A stretch of DNA of 64,000 nucleotides, from the NCBI RefSeq assembly GCF_021556615.1, contig NZ_JAKGGD010000003.1:62001-126000 (forward strand). The letters run 5' to 3'. Positions 1 to 8,338 of the stretch are shown here, piece after piece. Each line of letters begins with the position of its first letter. Position 1 is the stretch's first letter. Below the pieces are notes generated by a model. That model saw only the letters and a list, made by a program, of their open reading frames with translations. It did no database searches and had not been told where the DNA came from. Origin of the DNA: Paracoccus salsus (lineage in GTDB: Bacteria; Pseudomonadota; Alphaproteobacteria; Rhodobacterales; Rhodobacteraceae). A program made the position numbers and the translations under genes.

Positions 1-162
1 AATCCCGGACTGGAGCGCGACGGCATCACCATCAGCTGCCGGAACGAGGCGCTGCACGAGGTGCGGATCTGCCTCAGTCGGGACCTGATGCCCCGGCTAT
101 GCGCCGACGATATCCGGCGCGACTGCGCACGCCCGGCCATCCTGATGGAGCGGGTCCGCTAG
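1..162 (+). CDS. Ribonuclease T2 family protein, C-terminal end (partial)
   Basis: Frame 1 is open from the window edge to TAG at 160-162 and gives the last 53 residues. The stretch ITISCRNEALHEVRICLSRD followed by C-x-D-D-x-x-R-D-C resembles the C-terminal end of bacterial RNase T2 proteins, where a V-x-C...L-x-E-V-R-x-C-L pattern holds two disulfide cysteines. RNase T2 enzymes are exported, low-specificity RNases that cut through a 2',3'-cyclic phosphate. The catalytic CAS1 and CAS2 motifs lie outside the window, so activity cannot be judged. The family call rests on the cysteine pattern and general similarity. Confidence 0.7.
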   Translation, partial: NPGLERDGITISCRNEALHEVRICLSRDLMPRLCADDIRRDCARPAILMERVR

Positions 163-192
163 GCAAGCAGCCCGGCTTGCGTCCCGCGACGG

Positions 193-210
193 CCGGGGGC
201 CAGCCCCCGG
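193..210. repeat. GC-rich intergenic inverted repeat, terminator-like
   Basis: The arms CCGGGGG (193-199) and CCCCCGG (204-210) are separated by CCAG. A C-rich run and GGGATACTTCC follow. There is no T tract. It lies 30 bp past the RNase T2 stop in the gap between convergent genes. From memory, similar hairpin-plus-GGGATAYTT sequences recur between genes in Rhodobacteraceae, so this may be a dispersed repeat that also terminates transcription. Only one copy is visible here. Confidence 0.45.
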
Positions 211-341
211 ACCCCCGGGATACTTCCGGACCAGGGCAAAGGCCAACCCGAGCTTTGCCCTGCGTGGCGGACGGAAAGCCGCCCGGCGGGCGTCTTGGGG
301 GCTGCCCAACGAGGCATCGCGGAGGCAACGCGCGGGCGGGA

Positions 342-1331
342 TCAGCTTTCGGGAATCTTCAGCACGATCTTTCCGACATGTTCGCTGCTTTCCATCCGGC
401 GATGCGCCTCGGCGGCGTCCTTGAGGGCGAATTCGCTGTCGATCGTGACCTTGACCGCGCCGCTGGCGATCAGCGGCCAAAGGCGTTTTCGCAGGGCCTC
501 GGCGATTTCGGCCTTGGCGGCGTCGGATTGCGGTCGCAGGGTCGAGCCGGTCACGGTCAGACGCCGGACCATGATCTGGGCGAAGTTCAGCTCGGCCCTG
601 GGTCCTTCGAGAAACGCGATCATCACCAGTCTGCCGTCATCGGCCAGCGACTTGATGTTGCGGCCGATATAGCTGCCGCCAACCATGTCGAGGATCAGGT
701 CGGCGCCGCCTTCGGCCGCCATCCGCTTGGTGAAGTCCTCGGTCCGGTAGTTGATGGCGGTGGCACCCAGTGCGGTGATGGCGGCGCATTTCCGGTCGCT
801 GCCGGCGGTGGCGAAAACCCGCGCACCAAGCGTCCGCGCGATCTGGATCGCCATCATGCCGATCCCCGAGGTGCCTCCGTGCACGAGGAACCGTTCGCCC
901 GCCTGCAATCCGCCGCGCGTGACCACGTTCGACCAGACCGTAAACGCCGTTTCCGGCACGCAGGCGCCCTCGCGCAGCGACAGGCCGCGCGGAATGCGCA
1001 GCGCGTGATCCGCGTGGCAGGCGACATATTCGGCATACCCTCCGCCGGGAAGCAGCGCGCAGACCGTTTGGCCCTTCCTCCAGCGGGTCACGCCCGCGCC
1101 CATCGCCACGATCTCGCCCGACGCCTCGAGGCCGGGCAGGTCAGAGGCGCCGTGCGGCGGCGCATAGCTGCCCTGGCGCTGCAGGACATCGGGGCGGTTC
1201 ACCCCGGCATAGGCCACCTTGATCAGGATTTCGTCGTGGCGCGGCACGGGCACCGGGCGGCGGGTCAACTGCAGCGCGTCGGCATCGCCGGGAGCGGCGA
1301 TCTGGACGGCGTTCATCGCGTCGGGAAACAT
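342..1331 (-). CDS. NAD(P)H:quinone oxidoreductase, zeta-crystallin/PIG3-like
   Basis: A 329-aa medium-chain dehydrogenase/reductase of the zinc-free quinone oxidoreductase group. It begins with a GroES-like domain (residues ~1-125, with YAGVNRPDVLQRQG) and continues with a Rossmann domain whose NADPH-binding motif is HGGTSGIGMMAIQIA (~residues 150-165). The structural-zinc cysteines of alcohol dehydrogenases are absent. Such enzymes reduce quinones or alkenals in the cytosol using NADPH. Start ATG 1331 follows GGAGAGACC. It is 9 bp downstream of the COQ9-family gene on the same strand, so the two are probably co-transcribed, and a quinone-related role would fit. The exact substrate is unknown. 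Confidence 0.85.
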   Translation of the reverse strand: MFPDAMNAVQIAAPGDADALQLTRRPVPVPRHDEILIKVAYAGVNRPDVLQRQGSYAPPHGASDLPGLEASGEIVAMGAGVTRWRKGQTVCALLPGGGYAEYVACHADHALRIPRGLSLREGACVPETAFTVWSNVVTRGGLQAGERFLVHGGTSGIGMMAIQIARTLGARVFATAGSDRKCAAITALGATAINYRTEDFTKRMAAEGGADLILDMVGGSYIGRNIKSLADDGRLVMIAFLEGPRAELNFAQIMVRRLTVTGSTLRPQSDAAKAEIAEALRKRLWPLIASGAVKVTIDSEFALKDAAEAHRRMESSEHVGKIVLKIPES

Positions 1332-1340
1332 GGTCTCTCC

Positions 1341-2000
1341 TTACCGGGGCGTGGTGTCGCCGGGCAGGTCACGCGACCTGGGCGCGCGAATCCAGCCGAA
1401 GGCGGCCGTGGCCAGGGTTTCGGCCCCCGGCACCTTGCGCAGTTTCGCCTTGACGCGTTCGAAGCGCATGACCCCGTCGATCCGGCGGTCGAGGAAGGCG
1501 CGCGTCTGGGCCCGGCCTTCCGAACTGTCGCCAAGCCAGAACAGCACGGTCGCGCTGATGACGGCCGACAGGGTCGCGCGCTTGGAATACCAGTTGACGT
1601 CGCGTGATTCGTCGCCGAGGCCGGTCCAGATCGCATCGGCGGTTTCCCACACCAGCCGGGCGGCCAGGGTCGCGTTCTGCGGCAGCGCCAGCGTGGCTGC
1701 GCCGGCGCGAACCAGTTCCGGATCGACAAGCGACAGCCGGTGCCAGACCGCGGCGGTCACGCGGTCGCGGAACCTGCCCTCGGGCGGGGTGGACGCAAGC
1801 CAGTCGCGCAGCGCGGCATCCGCGCGCCGGTGATAGGCAGCCGCAAGCCCGGCGCCGCCTTGCGGAAAATGCACCCGGGCGATGGCTTCGGGCATGCCCA
1901 GATCGCGAGCCCCAGCCATCAGCGCGCGGTCGTTCATTCCGTCGAAAGGCACGTGCGTCAGCGCGGCCTCCAGCAATGTGTCGCGGTCGGTATCGGTCAT
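1341..2000 (-). CDS. COQ9 family ubiquinone biosynthesis protein
   Basis: 219 aa matching the alphaproteobacterial COQ9 family in length and layout. The N-terminal LLEAALTHVPFDGMNDRAL (~residues 9-27) and the C-terminal FWLGDSS...FLDRRIDGVM (~155-178) are the two most typical stretches. COQ9 is a lipid-binding protein with a TetR-like fold that presents ubiquinone intermediates to COQ7-type hydroxylases at the membrane. Start ATG 2000 follows AAGGGGCCGAG. It is divergent from rpsU across 93 bp and precedes the quinone oxidoreductase by 9 bp. Confidence 0.88.
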   Translation of the reverse strand: MTDTDRDTLLEAALTHVPFDGMNDRALMAGARDLGMPEAIARVHFPQGGAGLAAAYHRRADAALRDWLASTPPEGRFRDRVTAAVWHRLSLVDPELVRAGAATLALPQNATLAARLVWETADAIWTGLGDESRDVNWYSKRATLSAVISATVLFWLGDSSEGRAQTRAFLDRRIDGVMRFERVKAKLRKVPGAETLATAAFGWIRAPRSRDLPGDTTPR

Positions 2001-2093
2001 CTCGGCCCCTTCTGGACAAACGCGCCCTGCTTTGTTAATGGGACGCTTCCTGCAAGCTACGCAACTCTAACCTAGGAAGGTGGTGACAACCAC

Positions 2094-2300
2094 ATGCAGG
2101 TCAATGTTCGCGACAACAACGTCGAACAGGCGCTTCGTGCCCTGAAGAAAAAACTTCAGCGCGAAGGTGTCTTCCGCGAAATGAAGCTTCGGCAGCATTT
2201 CGAGAAGCCGTCGGTCAAGAAAGCCCGTGAAAAGGCCGAGGCCGTCCGCCGCGCCCGCAAGCTGGCCCGTAAAAAGGCACAGCGCGAAGGCGCCCTCTGA
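2094..2300 (+). CDS. rpsU: 30S ribosomal protein S21
   Basis: A 68-aa basic protein starting [20 protein letters not shown], the standard S21 N-terminus, with a Lys/Arg-rich tail. S21 binds the small subunit near the anti-Shine-Dalgarno region of 16S rRNA and helps initiate translation. ATG 2094 is preceded by AGGAAGGTGG. It appears monocistronic, with a strong intrinsic terminator 50 bp past the stop. Confidence 0.97.
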   Translation: MQVNVRDNNVEQALRALKKKLQREGVFREMKLRQHFEKPSVKKAREKAEAVRRARKLARKKAQREGAL

Positions 2301-2350
2301 GGGTCCTCGCGACGGCGCACTGCAAGACGGCGCGATCACGCGTTATCAGC

Positions 2351-2380
2351 AAACCCCCGCAGGCCAGCCTGCGGGGGTTT
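2351..2380 (+). terminator. Rho-independent terminator of rpsU
   Basis: A perfect 13-bp stem AAACCCCCGCAGG / CCTGCGGGGGTTT with loop CCAG, ending in TTTT. It lies 50 bp after the rpsU stop. The A-run at the 5' arm gives weak bidirectionality, so it may also stop the converging lrp-type transcript. Confidence 0.9.
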
Positions 2381-2424
2381 TCCATGCGCGGCACCGGCGC
2401 GCGGGCATGAATGCCGCGCCGCGT

Positions 2425-2886
2425 CTAGACCGGCACCGCCGTCGTCCGGAACACGGTGCGCAAAGCAAAGCTGGAATGCATCTGCGCGACGCCCGGCAGG
2501 CGGGACAGATGCTGTCGATGGATGCGCGCGAAATCATCGGTGTCCGAGACCACGATCTTCAGCAGATAATCCGCCGTGCCGGCCATCAGATGACATTCCA
2601 GGACGTCGGGAATCATCCGAACCGCGCGTTCGAACGCGTCCAGCAGCTCATCGGCCTGCCCCGACAGCGTGATCTCGACGAAAACGGTGGTGTGGCGCTG
2701 CACGGCGCGCGCGTCCAGCAGCGCCACATAGCCGGAAATCACGCCCGCCTCCTCGAGGCGCTGGACGCGGCGATGACAGGCCGAGGGCGACAGGTGCACC
2801 CTCTGGGCCAGGTCGGCGTTGCTGATTCGGCCCTCTTTCTGAAGAAGGCCCAGAATCCGGCGGTCTATTGCGTCAAGCACGTGCAT
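2425..2886 (-). CDS. Lrp/AsnC family regulator, probable regulator of ald
   Basis: 153 aa from ATG 2886. An N-terminal helix-turn-helix (LDAIDRRILGLLQKEGRISN, then RVHLSPSACHRRVQRLEEAGVI) is followed by a RAM/AsnC effector domain (ITLSGQADELLDAFE..., DYLLKIVVSDTDDFARI). A longer in-frame start at 2979 would add 31 residues unlike the family, so I chose the start giving the usual Lrp length. It diverges from alanine dehydrogenase across 148 bp, the arrangement seen for AldR-type activators that sense alanine. The ald link is inferred from position. Confidence 0.88.
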   Translation of the reverse strand: MHVLDAIDRRILGLLQKEGRISNADLAQRVHLSPSACHRRVQRLEEAGVISGYVALLDARAVQRHTTVFVEITLSGQADELLDAFERAVRMIPDVLECHLMAGTADYLLKIVVSDTDDFARIHRQHLSRLPGVAQMHSSFALRTVFRTTAVPV

Positions 2887-3034
2887 GCCCGGATATTCTT
2901 CGACAACGGGTCCAATCGCCAGATATTTCTTCGTCGCGGTGCCTTTGGGGGTGCCCAGCTTCGCAGCACCTTGCGGCACCTATGTGACACACTGTGCTGA
3001 CAAAGCATTGCAAGACATCTGGGAGGAGAAGGCG

Positions 3035-4153
3035 ATGAAGATCGGATGCCCCAAGGAGATCAAGCCGCAGGAATTTCGCGTCGGGCTGACCCCCGCCGCA
3101 GCGGCCGAGGCGATCCTGCGCGGCCACAGCGTGCTGGTCGAAACCGGCGCGGGGCTGGGCTCGGGCTTTACGGATGAAGACTATGCCGCGATCGGGGCCG
3201 AGATCGCGCCGGACGCGAAGACCGTGTTCGACGCCGCCGAACTGATCATCAAGGTCAAGGAGCCCCAGGAGCCCGAGCGCAAGATGCTGCGCGAGGGGCA
3301 GTTGCTCTTCACCTATCTGCACCTGGCCCCGGACGCAGCCCAGACCGACGATTTGCTGAAATCGGGCGTCACCTCGATCGCCTACGAGACCGTGACCGAC
3401 GCCAGGGGCGGCTTGCCGCTGCTGGCGCCGATGTCCGAGGTCGCGGGACGGCTGGCGCCCCAGGTCGGATCGTGGGCGCTGCAGAAGGCCAATGGCGGTC
3501 GCGGCATGCTGATGGGCGGCGTCCCGGGCGTGCGTCCCGCGAATGTGCTGGTGATCGGTGGCGGCGTGGTCGGCGCCGCGGCAGCCCGCGTTGCCGTCGG
3601 CATGGGCGCGAATGTCACCGTCATGGACCGGTCGGTATCGCGGCTCAGCTATCTGGACGACGTGTTCATGGGCAAGCTGACCACCCAGTATGCCAACGCC
3701 GCCGCCACCTCGGATCTGATCCAGACCGCCGACATGGTGATCGGCGCGGTGCTGATCCCCGGCGCGGCTGCGCCGAAGCTCATCACGCGCGATCAGTTGT
3801 CGTGCATGCCGCAAGGCGCGGTTCTGGTCGATGTGGCCATCGACCAGGGCGGTTGCTTCGAGACATCGAAAGCGACCACCCATCAGGACCCGATCTACGA
3901 GGTTGACGGGATCGTGCATTACTGCGTGGCCAACATGCCGGGCGCGGTCGCGCGGACCTCGACACAGGCGCTGGGGAACGCGACCTTGCCGTTCCTGCTG
4001 GCACTGGCCGACAAGGGCTGGCGGCAAGCGATCACCGACGACCCGCATCTGCGGGCCGGCCTGTCCACGCATGAGGGCAAGCTGACTTCGCTGCCGGTGG
4101 GCGAGGCACTGGGGCGGGACGCGATCACGCCGGATCAGCTGCTGGCCGACTGA
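3035..4153 (+). CDS. ald: Alanine dehydrogenase
   Basis: 372 aa, the normal family length. Converts L-alanine to pyruvate and ammonia with NAD+, or the reverse. [20 protein letters not shown] is the conserved N-terminus. The pyruvate-binding Lys in IIKVKEPQ, the catalytic His in YLHLAPD and the NAD-binding [15 protein letters not shown] (~residues 170-185) are present. ATG 3035 is preceded by GGGAGGAGAA. The open frame extends further upstream, but this start matches the family and has the strong ribosome site. It faces the Lrp-type gene, which probably controls it. Confidence 0.96.
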   Translation: MKIGCPKEIKPQEFRVGLTPAAAAEAILRGHSVLVETGAGLGSGFTDEDYAAIGAEIAPDAKTVFDAAELIIKVKEPQEPERKMLREGQLLFTYLHLAPDAAQTDDLLKSGVTSIAYETVTDARGGLPLLAPMSEVAGRLAPQVGSWALQKANGGRGMLMGGVPGVRPANVLVIGGGVVGAAAARVAVGMGANVTVMDRSVSRLSYLDDVFMGKLTTQYANAAATSDLIQTADMVIGAVLIPGAAAPKLITRDQLSCMPQGAVLVDVAIDQGGCFETSKATTHQDPIYEVDGIVHYCVANMPGAVARTSTQALGNATLPFLLALADKGWRQAITDDPHLRAGLSTHEGKLTSLPVGEALGRDAITPDQLLAD

Positions 4154-4168
4154 GGGCTGCGGCGCGGG

Positions 4169-4198
4169 GACGCGCCCATCAAGAGGTGACGGCGCGTC
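4169..4198. terminator. Inverted repeat between convergent ald and mscL
   Basis: GACGCGCC (4169-4176) pairs with GGCGCGTC (4191-4198) across a 14-nt loop, 16 bp after the ald stop. There is no U tract, so this is at best a weak or bidirectional terminator. Confidence 0.3.
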
Positions 4199-4239
4199 CG
4201 GAGGGGCGCGCCGCCATGTCATCGGGTGGTCAGTGACGC

Positions 4240-4674
4240 TCAGGCCGCGCGGGCAGCGAGCAGATCGCGGATCTGGGCCAGCAGCTCTTCCTGGCTTGGG
4301 CCTGCCGGGGCCGCTTCGACCTCTTGCTTGCGGACGGTCATCTCGCGTGCGCGGTTCACCGCCTTGACCAGCAGGAACACGACCCAGGCGACGATCAGGA
4401 AATTGAGCACCGCCATCAGGAACGCGCCATAGGCGAAGATCGCCGCGCCGGAACTGCGCGCCGCATCCAGGCTGGCTCCGTCGGGAACATTGCCCGACAG
4501 GACGACATACTGGTCCGAAAAGTCGATCCCGCCGGTGAGCAGGCCGAGGATCGGGTTGATGAGATCGTTTACCATCGAACTGACAATGGCCGTGAATGCG
4601 GCCCCGATAATGATGCCGACCGCCATGTCCATGACATTGCCGCGGGCGATGAACTCCCTGAATTCCTTGAGCAT
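4240..4674 (-). CDS. mscL: Large-conductance mechanosensitive channel MscL
   Basis: 144 aa with the MscL plan: an amphipathic N-terminal helix ([20 protein letters not shown]), TM1 ([21 protein letters not shown]), a periplasmic loop, TM2 ([17 protein letters not shown]) and a charged C-terminal helix. It forms a homopentameric inner-membrane safety valve that opens under hypo-osmotic shock. It stands alone, convergent with ald, with ~210 bp of featureless sequence upstream towards the dsbA-like gene. Confidence 0.96.
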   Translation of the reverse strand: MLKEFREFIARGNVMDMAVGIIIGAAFTAIVSSMVNDLINPILGLLTGGIDFSDQYVVLSGNVPDGASLDAARSSGAAIFAYGAFLMAVLNFLIVAWVVFLLVKAVNRAREMTVRKQEVEAAPAGPSQEELLAQIRDLLAARAA

Positions 4675-4888
4675 GCAACTGCGTCCCTTGTGAATGCGCG
4701 ACCTTTCGCGACGGCCGCAATTCTAGAGCGCTTTCATGCCTGCGCCAATCGCCGGATCAAGCGCGCATGTCCGAATTGAACGGTCCAGCCAACGCGATTG
4801 CGTTGATGCACCATCATATCGGGCTTATGGGCGGCGCCGAAGCGGGGGGCACGACCTGTCGCCTTGCCGCCCACCATTCACCGTCAGC

Positions 4889-5530
4889 TCATTCGCTTGC
4901 GGCTTCCAGCTTGTCGTCGATGATCGCCTTCATGTCTTCCCAGGGCTGATTCGACACGGTCTCGCCATCGATGACGAAGGTCGGAGTCGCCTTGATCTCG
5001 TCCGCTGTGGCGTTTTTCTGGAACGTCGCGATCAGCTGTTCGGCCTTGGCGCTGTCGGCCCAGCACGCGGTCATCTGCTCTTCCGACATGCCAGCCTTGA
5101 GGCCGATCTTGCGCAGGTTGGCGGCGATTTCCTCGCCGGTTCCGCCCGACAGCCATTTCTCCTGCTCGTCGAACAGCATGTCCGAGACGGCGTAGTATTT
5201 GTCATCGCCACCGCAGCGCGCCAGAATCCCGGCCCACAATCCGACCTGGTCGAAATAGACATCGCGCTGAATGAAGCGGACCTTGCCGGTATCGACATAT
5301 TCGGCCTTGAGCCTGGGCCAGTTCTCGTCGTGGAAATTCGCGCAATGCCCGCAGGTGAAGCTGGCATATTCGATGACCGTCACCGGCGCGTCCTCGGCAC
5401 CCAGAGGGATATCGGGCAGGGCCTGGACCTCGGCGGCCTCGGTCGCGGCATCAGCCGCCGGGGCATCCTGGGCCAGCGCGGGAACGGCCAGCACAAGGCC
5501 CAGGGCGGTCACGACAGAGCGGATCAGCAT
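4889..5530 (-). CDS. DsbA-family periplasmic thiol:disulfide oxidoreductase
   Basis: 213 aa with a signal peptide (residues 1-20, cut near ALA-QD), an acidic Ala-rich linker, then a thioredoxin-fold domain with active site C60-G-H-C63 and a cis-Pro loop (KATPTFVIDG). The helical insert typical of DsbA lies between. It probably oxidises or isomerises disulfides in periplasmic proteins. Its start overlaps the stop of the DUF721 gene by 1 bp (TAATG), so translation is coupled. Confidence 0.88.
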   Translation of the reverse strand: MLIRSVVTALGLVLAVPALAQDAPAADAATEAAEVQALPDIPLGAEDAPVTVIEYASFTCGHCANFHDENWPRLKAEYVDTGKVRFIQRDVYFDQVGLWAGILARCGGDDKYYAVSDMLFDEQEKWLSGGTGEEIAANLRKIGLKAGMSEEQMTACWADSAKAEQLIATFQKNATADEIKATPTFVIDGETVSNQPWEDMKAIIDDKLEAASE

Positions 5531-6078
5531 TAATTATCCTTTCGATTCCTTCGGGAAGCCAGGTTGAACGTCAGCCGGGCCATCGCCTCGGCCAGCGTCG
5601 GGTCGTCGAATTGGGCGGCCACCTCGCGCGCCTTCGCCTCGGCACCGGGATCGGTCCCGGCGTCGGGCGCGGCCGGGCGGCGCGCGGCCGGCACGAACAG
5701 CGCCTGACCTTCGGCAAAGCCGCTGGCGGCGGTCTGGGTCAGCACGATCTTCTGGATGGCGTTGTAGCCGTAGCAGGCGTTCACCCGTTCGCGCAACTCG
5801 GGCAATTGCATCTCGACCATCGGTGCCACAGGTCCGGCGGTCAGCAAGGTCAGCGTCGCGCCAAAGCCGCCGCGACTGTGGCTGATGCGGACCGGGCGGG
5901 TCATGGCAGCCAGCCGTTCGCCGGCGATCTCGGGCCAATGGGTCAGAAGGCGGCTGACGGCGAAGCCGCGTCCCTCGGCCGCTTTCTGCACCCGGTCGGC
6001 CAGCAGCGAGGCTGCCGCCTCGAAGCCGCGCCGGCGCCGCTGCGGTGGGGTATTGGGCTGTCTGGGCCTCTGTGCCAT
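5530..6078 (-). CDS. DUF721 (DciA-like) domain protein
   Basis: 182 aa from ATG 6078. A GTG seven codons earlier is less likely. A basic N-terminus (QRPRQPNTPPQRRRRGFE) precedes the DUF721 core (LLTHWPEIAGERLAAMTRPV, then LTAGPVAPMVEMQLPELRERVNACYG). In other bacteria a DUF721 protein, DciA, helps load the replicative helicase. The resemblance here is at family level only. It diverges from mutY and is coupled to the dsbA-like gene downstream. Confidence 0.8.
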   Translation of the reverse strand: MAQRPRQPNTPPQRRRRGFEAAASLLADRVQKAAEGRGFAVSRLLTHWPEIAGERLAAMTRPVRISHSRGGFGATLTLLTAGPVAPMVEMQLPELRERVNACYGYNAIQKIVLTQTAASGFAEGQALFVPAARRPAAPDAGTDPGAEAKAREVAAQFDDPTLAEAMARLTFNLASRRNRKDN

Positions 6079-6162
6079 TGTCGCCTGATCGGTTATCACG
6101 CCTTATCCTTAGTCAGCGAGGCGGGCGGATGAAAGCGCGCTGCAGGGGCGGAGTTCTGAAAA

Positions 6163-7188
6163 TTGCGTGACGACAAGGTGATCGCCTCTGCCCTTCTGGC
6201 CTGGTATGACCGCCATGCCCGCGTGCTGCCATGGCGGATTCCGCCGCCTTCGGGCCGCGCCGACCCCTACCGGGTCTGGCTGTCCGAGGTGATGCTGCAG
6301 CAGACCACCGTGGCGGCGGTGAAGGACTATTTCATCCGCTTCACGACGCTTTGGCCCACCGTCGACGATCTGGCCGCCGCCGAGGATGCGCGGGTGATGG
6401 CCGAATGGGCCGGGCTGGGCTATTACGCCCGCGCCCGCAACCTGCTGGCCTGCGCGCGCGCGGTCGCGGCGGCGGGCGGGTTTCCGGACTCGCGCGACGG
6501 GCTGCGCGCCCTGCCGGGCATCGGGGCCTATACCTCGGCGGCGATTGCCGCGATCGCCTATGATGCGCCCGAGACCGTCGTCGATGGCAATGTCGAACGG
6601 GTGGTGGCGCGGCTTTTCGCGGTCCAGACCCCGTTGCCGGCCGCGAAACGCGACTTGACGGCAGCGGCTGGCAGACTGACGCCGACCGAACGACCCGGCG
6701 ATTTCGCGCAGGCGATGATGGATCTGGGCGCCACGATCTGCACCCCGCGCAGCCCGGCCTGCGGCATCTGCCCGCTGATCGGGGCCTGCGATGCGCGTGC
6801 GGCGGGGATCGCCGCCACATTGCCGCGCAAGAGCCCCAAAGCCGCCAGGCCCACTCGCACCGGCACCGCCTGGGTCGCGCGGCAGGGCGATGCGCTGCTG
6901 CTGGAGCAACGGCCTGCCAAGGGGCTGCTGGGTGGCACGCTGGCCTTTCCGTCGGCCAGTTGGGACGGTCGCGACCTGCCCCCGCCCGGGCCGGCGCGCT
7001 GGCGCGAGATCGGCGAGGTGCGCCACGTCTTCACGCATTTCAGCCTGTCGATGACGGTGCTGGTGGGCGAGCTGAGCGGAAACCCCGAGCGCGGATATCT
7101 GGTGCCGCTGCGTCAAATCGACCGGGACGCTCTTCCCGGGTTGATGCGCAAGGTCTGGGATATGGCGCGGACCGAAATCGCGGCATAG
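6163..7188 (+). CDS. mutY: A/G-specific adenine glycosylase MutY
   Basis: 341 aa. Removes adenine mispaired with 8-oxoguanine. An HhH-GPD domain carries the catalytic Glu in LSEVMLQQT, the hairpin LPGIGAYTSAAI and the catalytic Asp in VVDGNVERV. The [4Fe-4S] motif C-x6-C-x2-C-x5-C follows (CTPRSPACGICPLIGAC). The C-terminal NUDIX-like domain (RPAKGLLGGTLAFPS) recognises 8-oxoG. The start is TTG 6163: an in-frame TGA lies 6 bp upstream, and the only later option is GTG 6178. GGGGCGGAG serves as ribosome site. Confidence 0.95.
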   Translation: MRDDKVIASALLAWYDRHARVLPWRIPPPSGRADPYRVWLSEVMLQQTTVAAVKDYFIRFTTLWPTVDDLAAAEDARVMAEWAGLGYYARARNLLACARAVAAAGGFPDSRDGLRALPGIGAYTSAAIAAIAYDAPETVVDGNVERVVARLFAVQTPLPAAKRDLTAAAGRLTPTERPGDFAQAMMDLGATICTPRSPACGICPLIGACDARAAGIAATLPRKSPKAARPTRTGTAWVARQGDALLLEQRPAKGLLGGTLAFPSASWDGRDLPPPGPARWREIGEVRHVFTHFSLSMTVLVGELSGNPERGYLVPLRQIDRDALPGLMRKVWDMARTEIAA

Positions 7189-7198
7189 ACTGCGCCGC

Positions 7199-8338
7199 AT
7201 GACTGCATCGACCCATTCCCAACTGCCCGCGGCCGCGCCGTTCTGGATGTCGCTGGTCATGCTGCCTCTGGTCATGGTCGCGGCCACGCAGGGCGGGCTG
7301 TGGTGGCTCCTGCTGCCTGGCTATGCCTGGTATCTGACCACCGCGCTGGACGGCGTCCTGGGGCTGAACGAGAGCAATGCCGATCCACAGACCGCGACAG
7401 ACAGCCTGTTCTGGCACCGGGCGGTCACGATCATCTGGTTTCCGCTGCAATTCGCGGCGATCTTCGGTTCGATCTGGCATGCCGCGCAGACCGACCATCT
7501 GTCGGGACTGGAAAGCCTGGGCCTGTTCTTCGGCATCGGCGTTCTGTCCGGCACGATCGGAATCGTCTATGCGCATGAACTGCTGCACCAGAAGACCGCG
7601 CTGGAACGCTGGCTGGGCGACCTGCTGCTGGCCACGGTTCTCTATTCGCATTTCAGGACCGAACATCTGCTGGTGCATCATGCATGGGTGGCGACGCCCC
7701 GTGACGCGGTTTCGGCGCGCTATGGCGAGGGGTTCTATCGCTTCTTCTGGCGCGTCCTGCGGGAAAGCCCGGCCAGCGCCTGGCGGGCCGAGACGCGGAT
7801 GCTGGCCCGCGCGGGGCGCGGCCGATGGGACCGCCGCAATCCGTTCTGGCGCTACGGCCTGCTGCAACTGGCGATGCTGTCGCTGGCCGTGGCGCTTGGC
7901 GGCGTGCAAGGGCTGCTGCTGTTCGTCTTTCAGGCCTTCGTCGCCGTGTGGCAGTTGGAACTGACAAACTATGTCGAGCATTACGGGCTGAGCCGACGCC
8001 ATCAGGGCGACGGGCGATACGAACATATCCTGCCACGTCACAGCTGGAACGCCAGCCATACCGCCTCGAACTGGCTGCTGATCAACCTGCAACGCCATTC
8101 GGATCACCACTACAAGCCCGACCGCCGCTTTCCGCTGCTGCAAACCTATGCCGAGGACGAGGCGCCGCAGCTGCCCTTTGGCTATCCCGCGATGACCTTC
8201 GTGGCGATGGTTCCGCCGTGGTGGCGGCGGCGGATGAACCCGCGCGTGCGGGCATGGCGGCGGCGCTTCTATCCCGACATTGCCGACTGGTCCGACTATG
8301 ATCGCGGCGATCTGCCGCTGCCCCGCAAGGCGCTGTGA
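7199..8338 (+). CDS. alkB: AlkB-type membrane di-iron hydroxylase (alkane 1-monooxygenase family)
   Basis: 379 aa with several N-terminal membrane segments. The histidine boxes are H126-E-L-L-H130, E155-H...H160-H161 in EHLLVHHAWVATP, and H300-S-D-H-H304 in LQRHSDHH, plus NYVEHYGL. These match the AlkB family, which hydroxylates terminal C-H bonds of alkanes using O2 and rubredoxin electrons. The usual G before the second HH pair is V here (LLVHH). No rubredoxin or rubredoxin reductase is adjacent, so the natural substrate could be another lipid. It follows mutY by 10 bp. Its TGA directly abuts the stop of the opposing gene. Confidence 0.87.
   Translation: MTASTHSQLPAAAPFWMSLVMLPLVMVAATQGGLWWLLLPGYAWYLTTALDGVLGLNESNADPQTATDSLFWHRAVTIIWFPLQFAAIFGSIWHAAQTDHLSGLESLGLFFGIGVLSGTIGIVYAHELLHQKTALERWLGDLLLATVLYSHFRTEHLLVHHAWVATPRDAVSARYGEGFYRFFWRVLRESPASAWRAETRMLARAGRGRWDRRNPFWRYGLLQLAMLSLAVALGGVQGLLLFVFQAFVAVWQLELTNYVEHYGLSRRHQGDGRYEHILPRHSWNASHTASNWLLINLQRHSDHHYKPDRRFPLLQTYAEDEAPQLPFGYPAMTFVAMVPPWWRRRMNPRVRAWRRRFYPDIADWSDYDRGDLPLPRKAL

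Noticed and set aside
99..1607. A 502-codon plus-strand open frame over the quinone oxidoreductase and COQ9-family genes
   Set aside because: It spans two confident opposite-strand genes and shows the usual antisense composition.
2887..2979. A 31-residue N-terminal extension of the Lrp-type regulator
   Set aside because: The extension is unlike the family and occupies the shared promoter with ald. The start at 2886 gives the normal length.
2873..4720. A 615-codon minus-strand open frame across ald and mscL
   Set aside because: It is antisense to ald and out of frame with mscL. Both real genes are clear.
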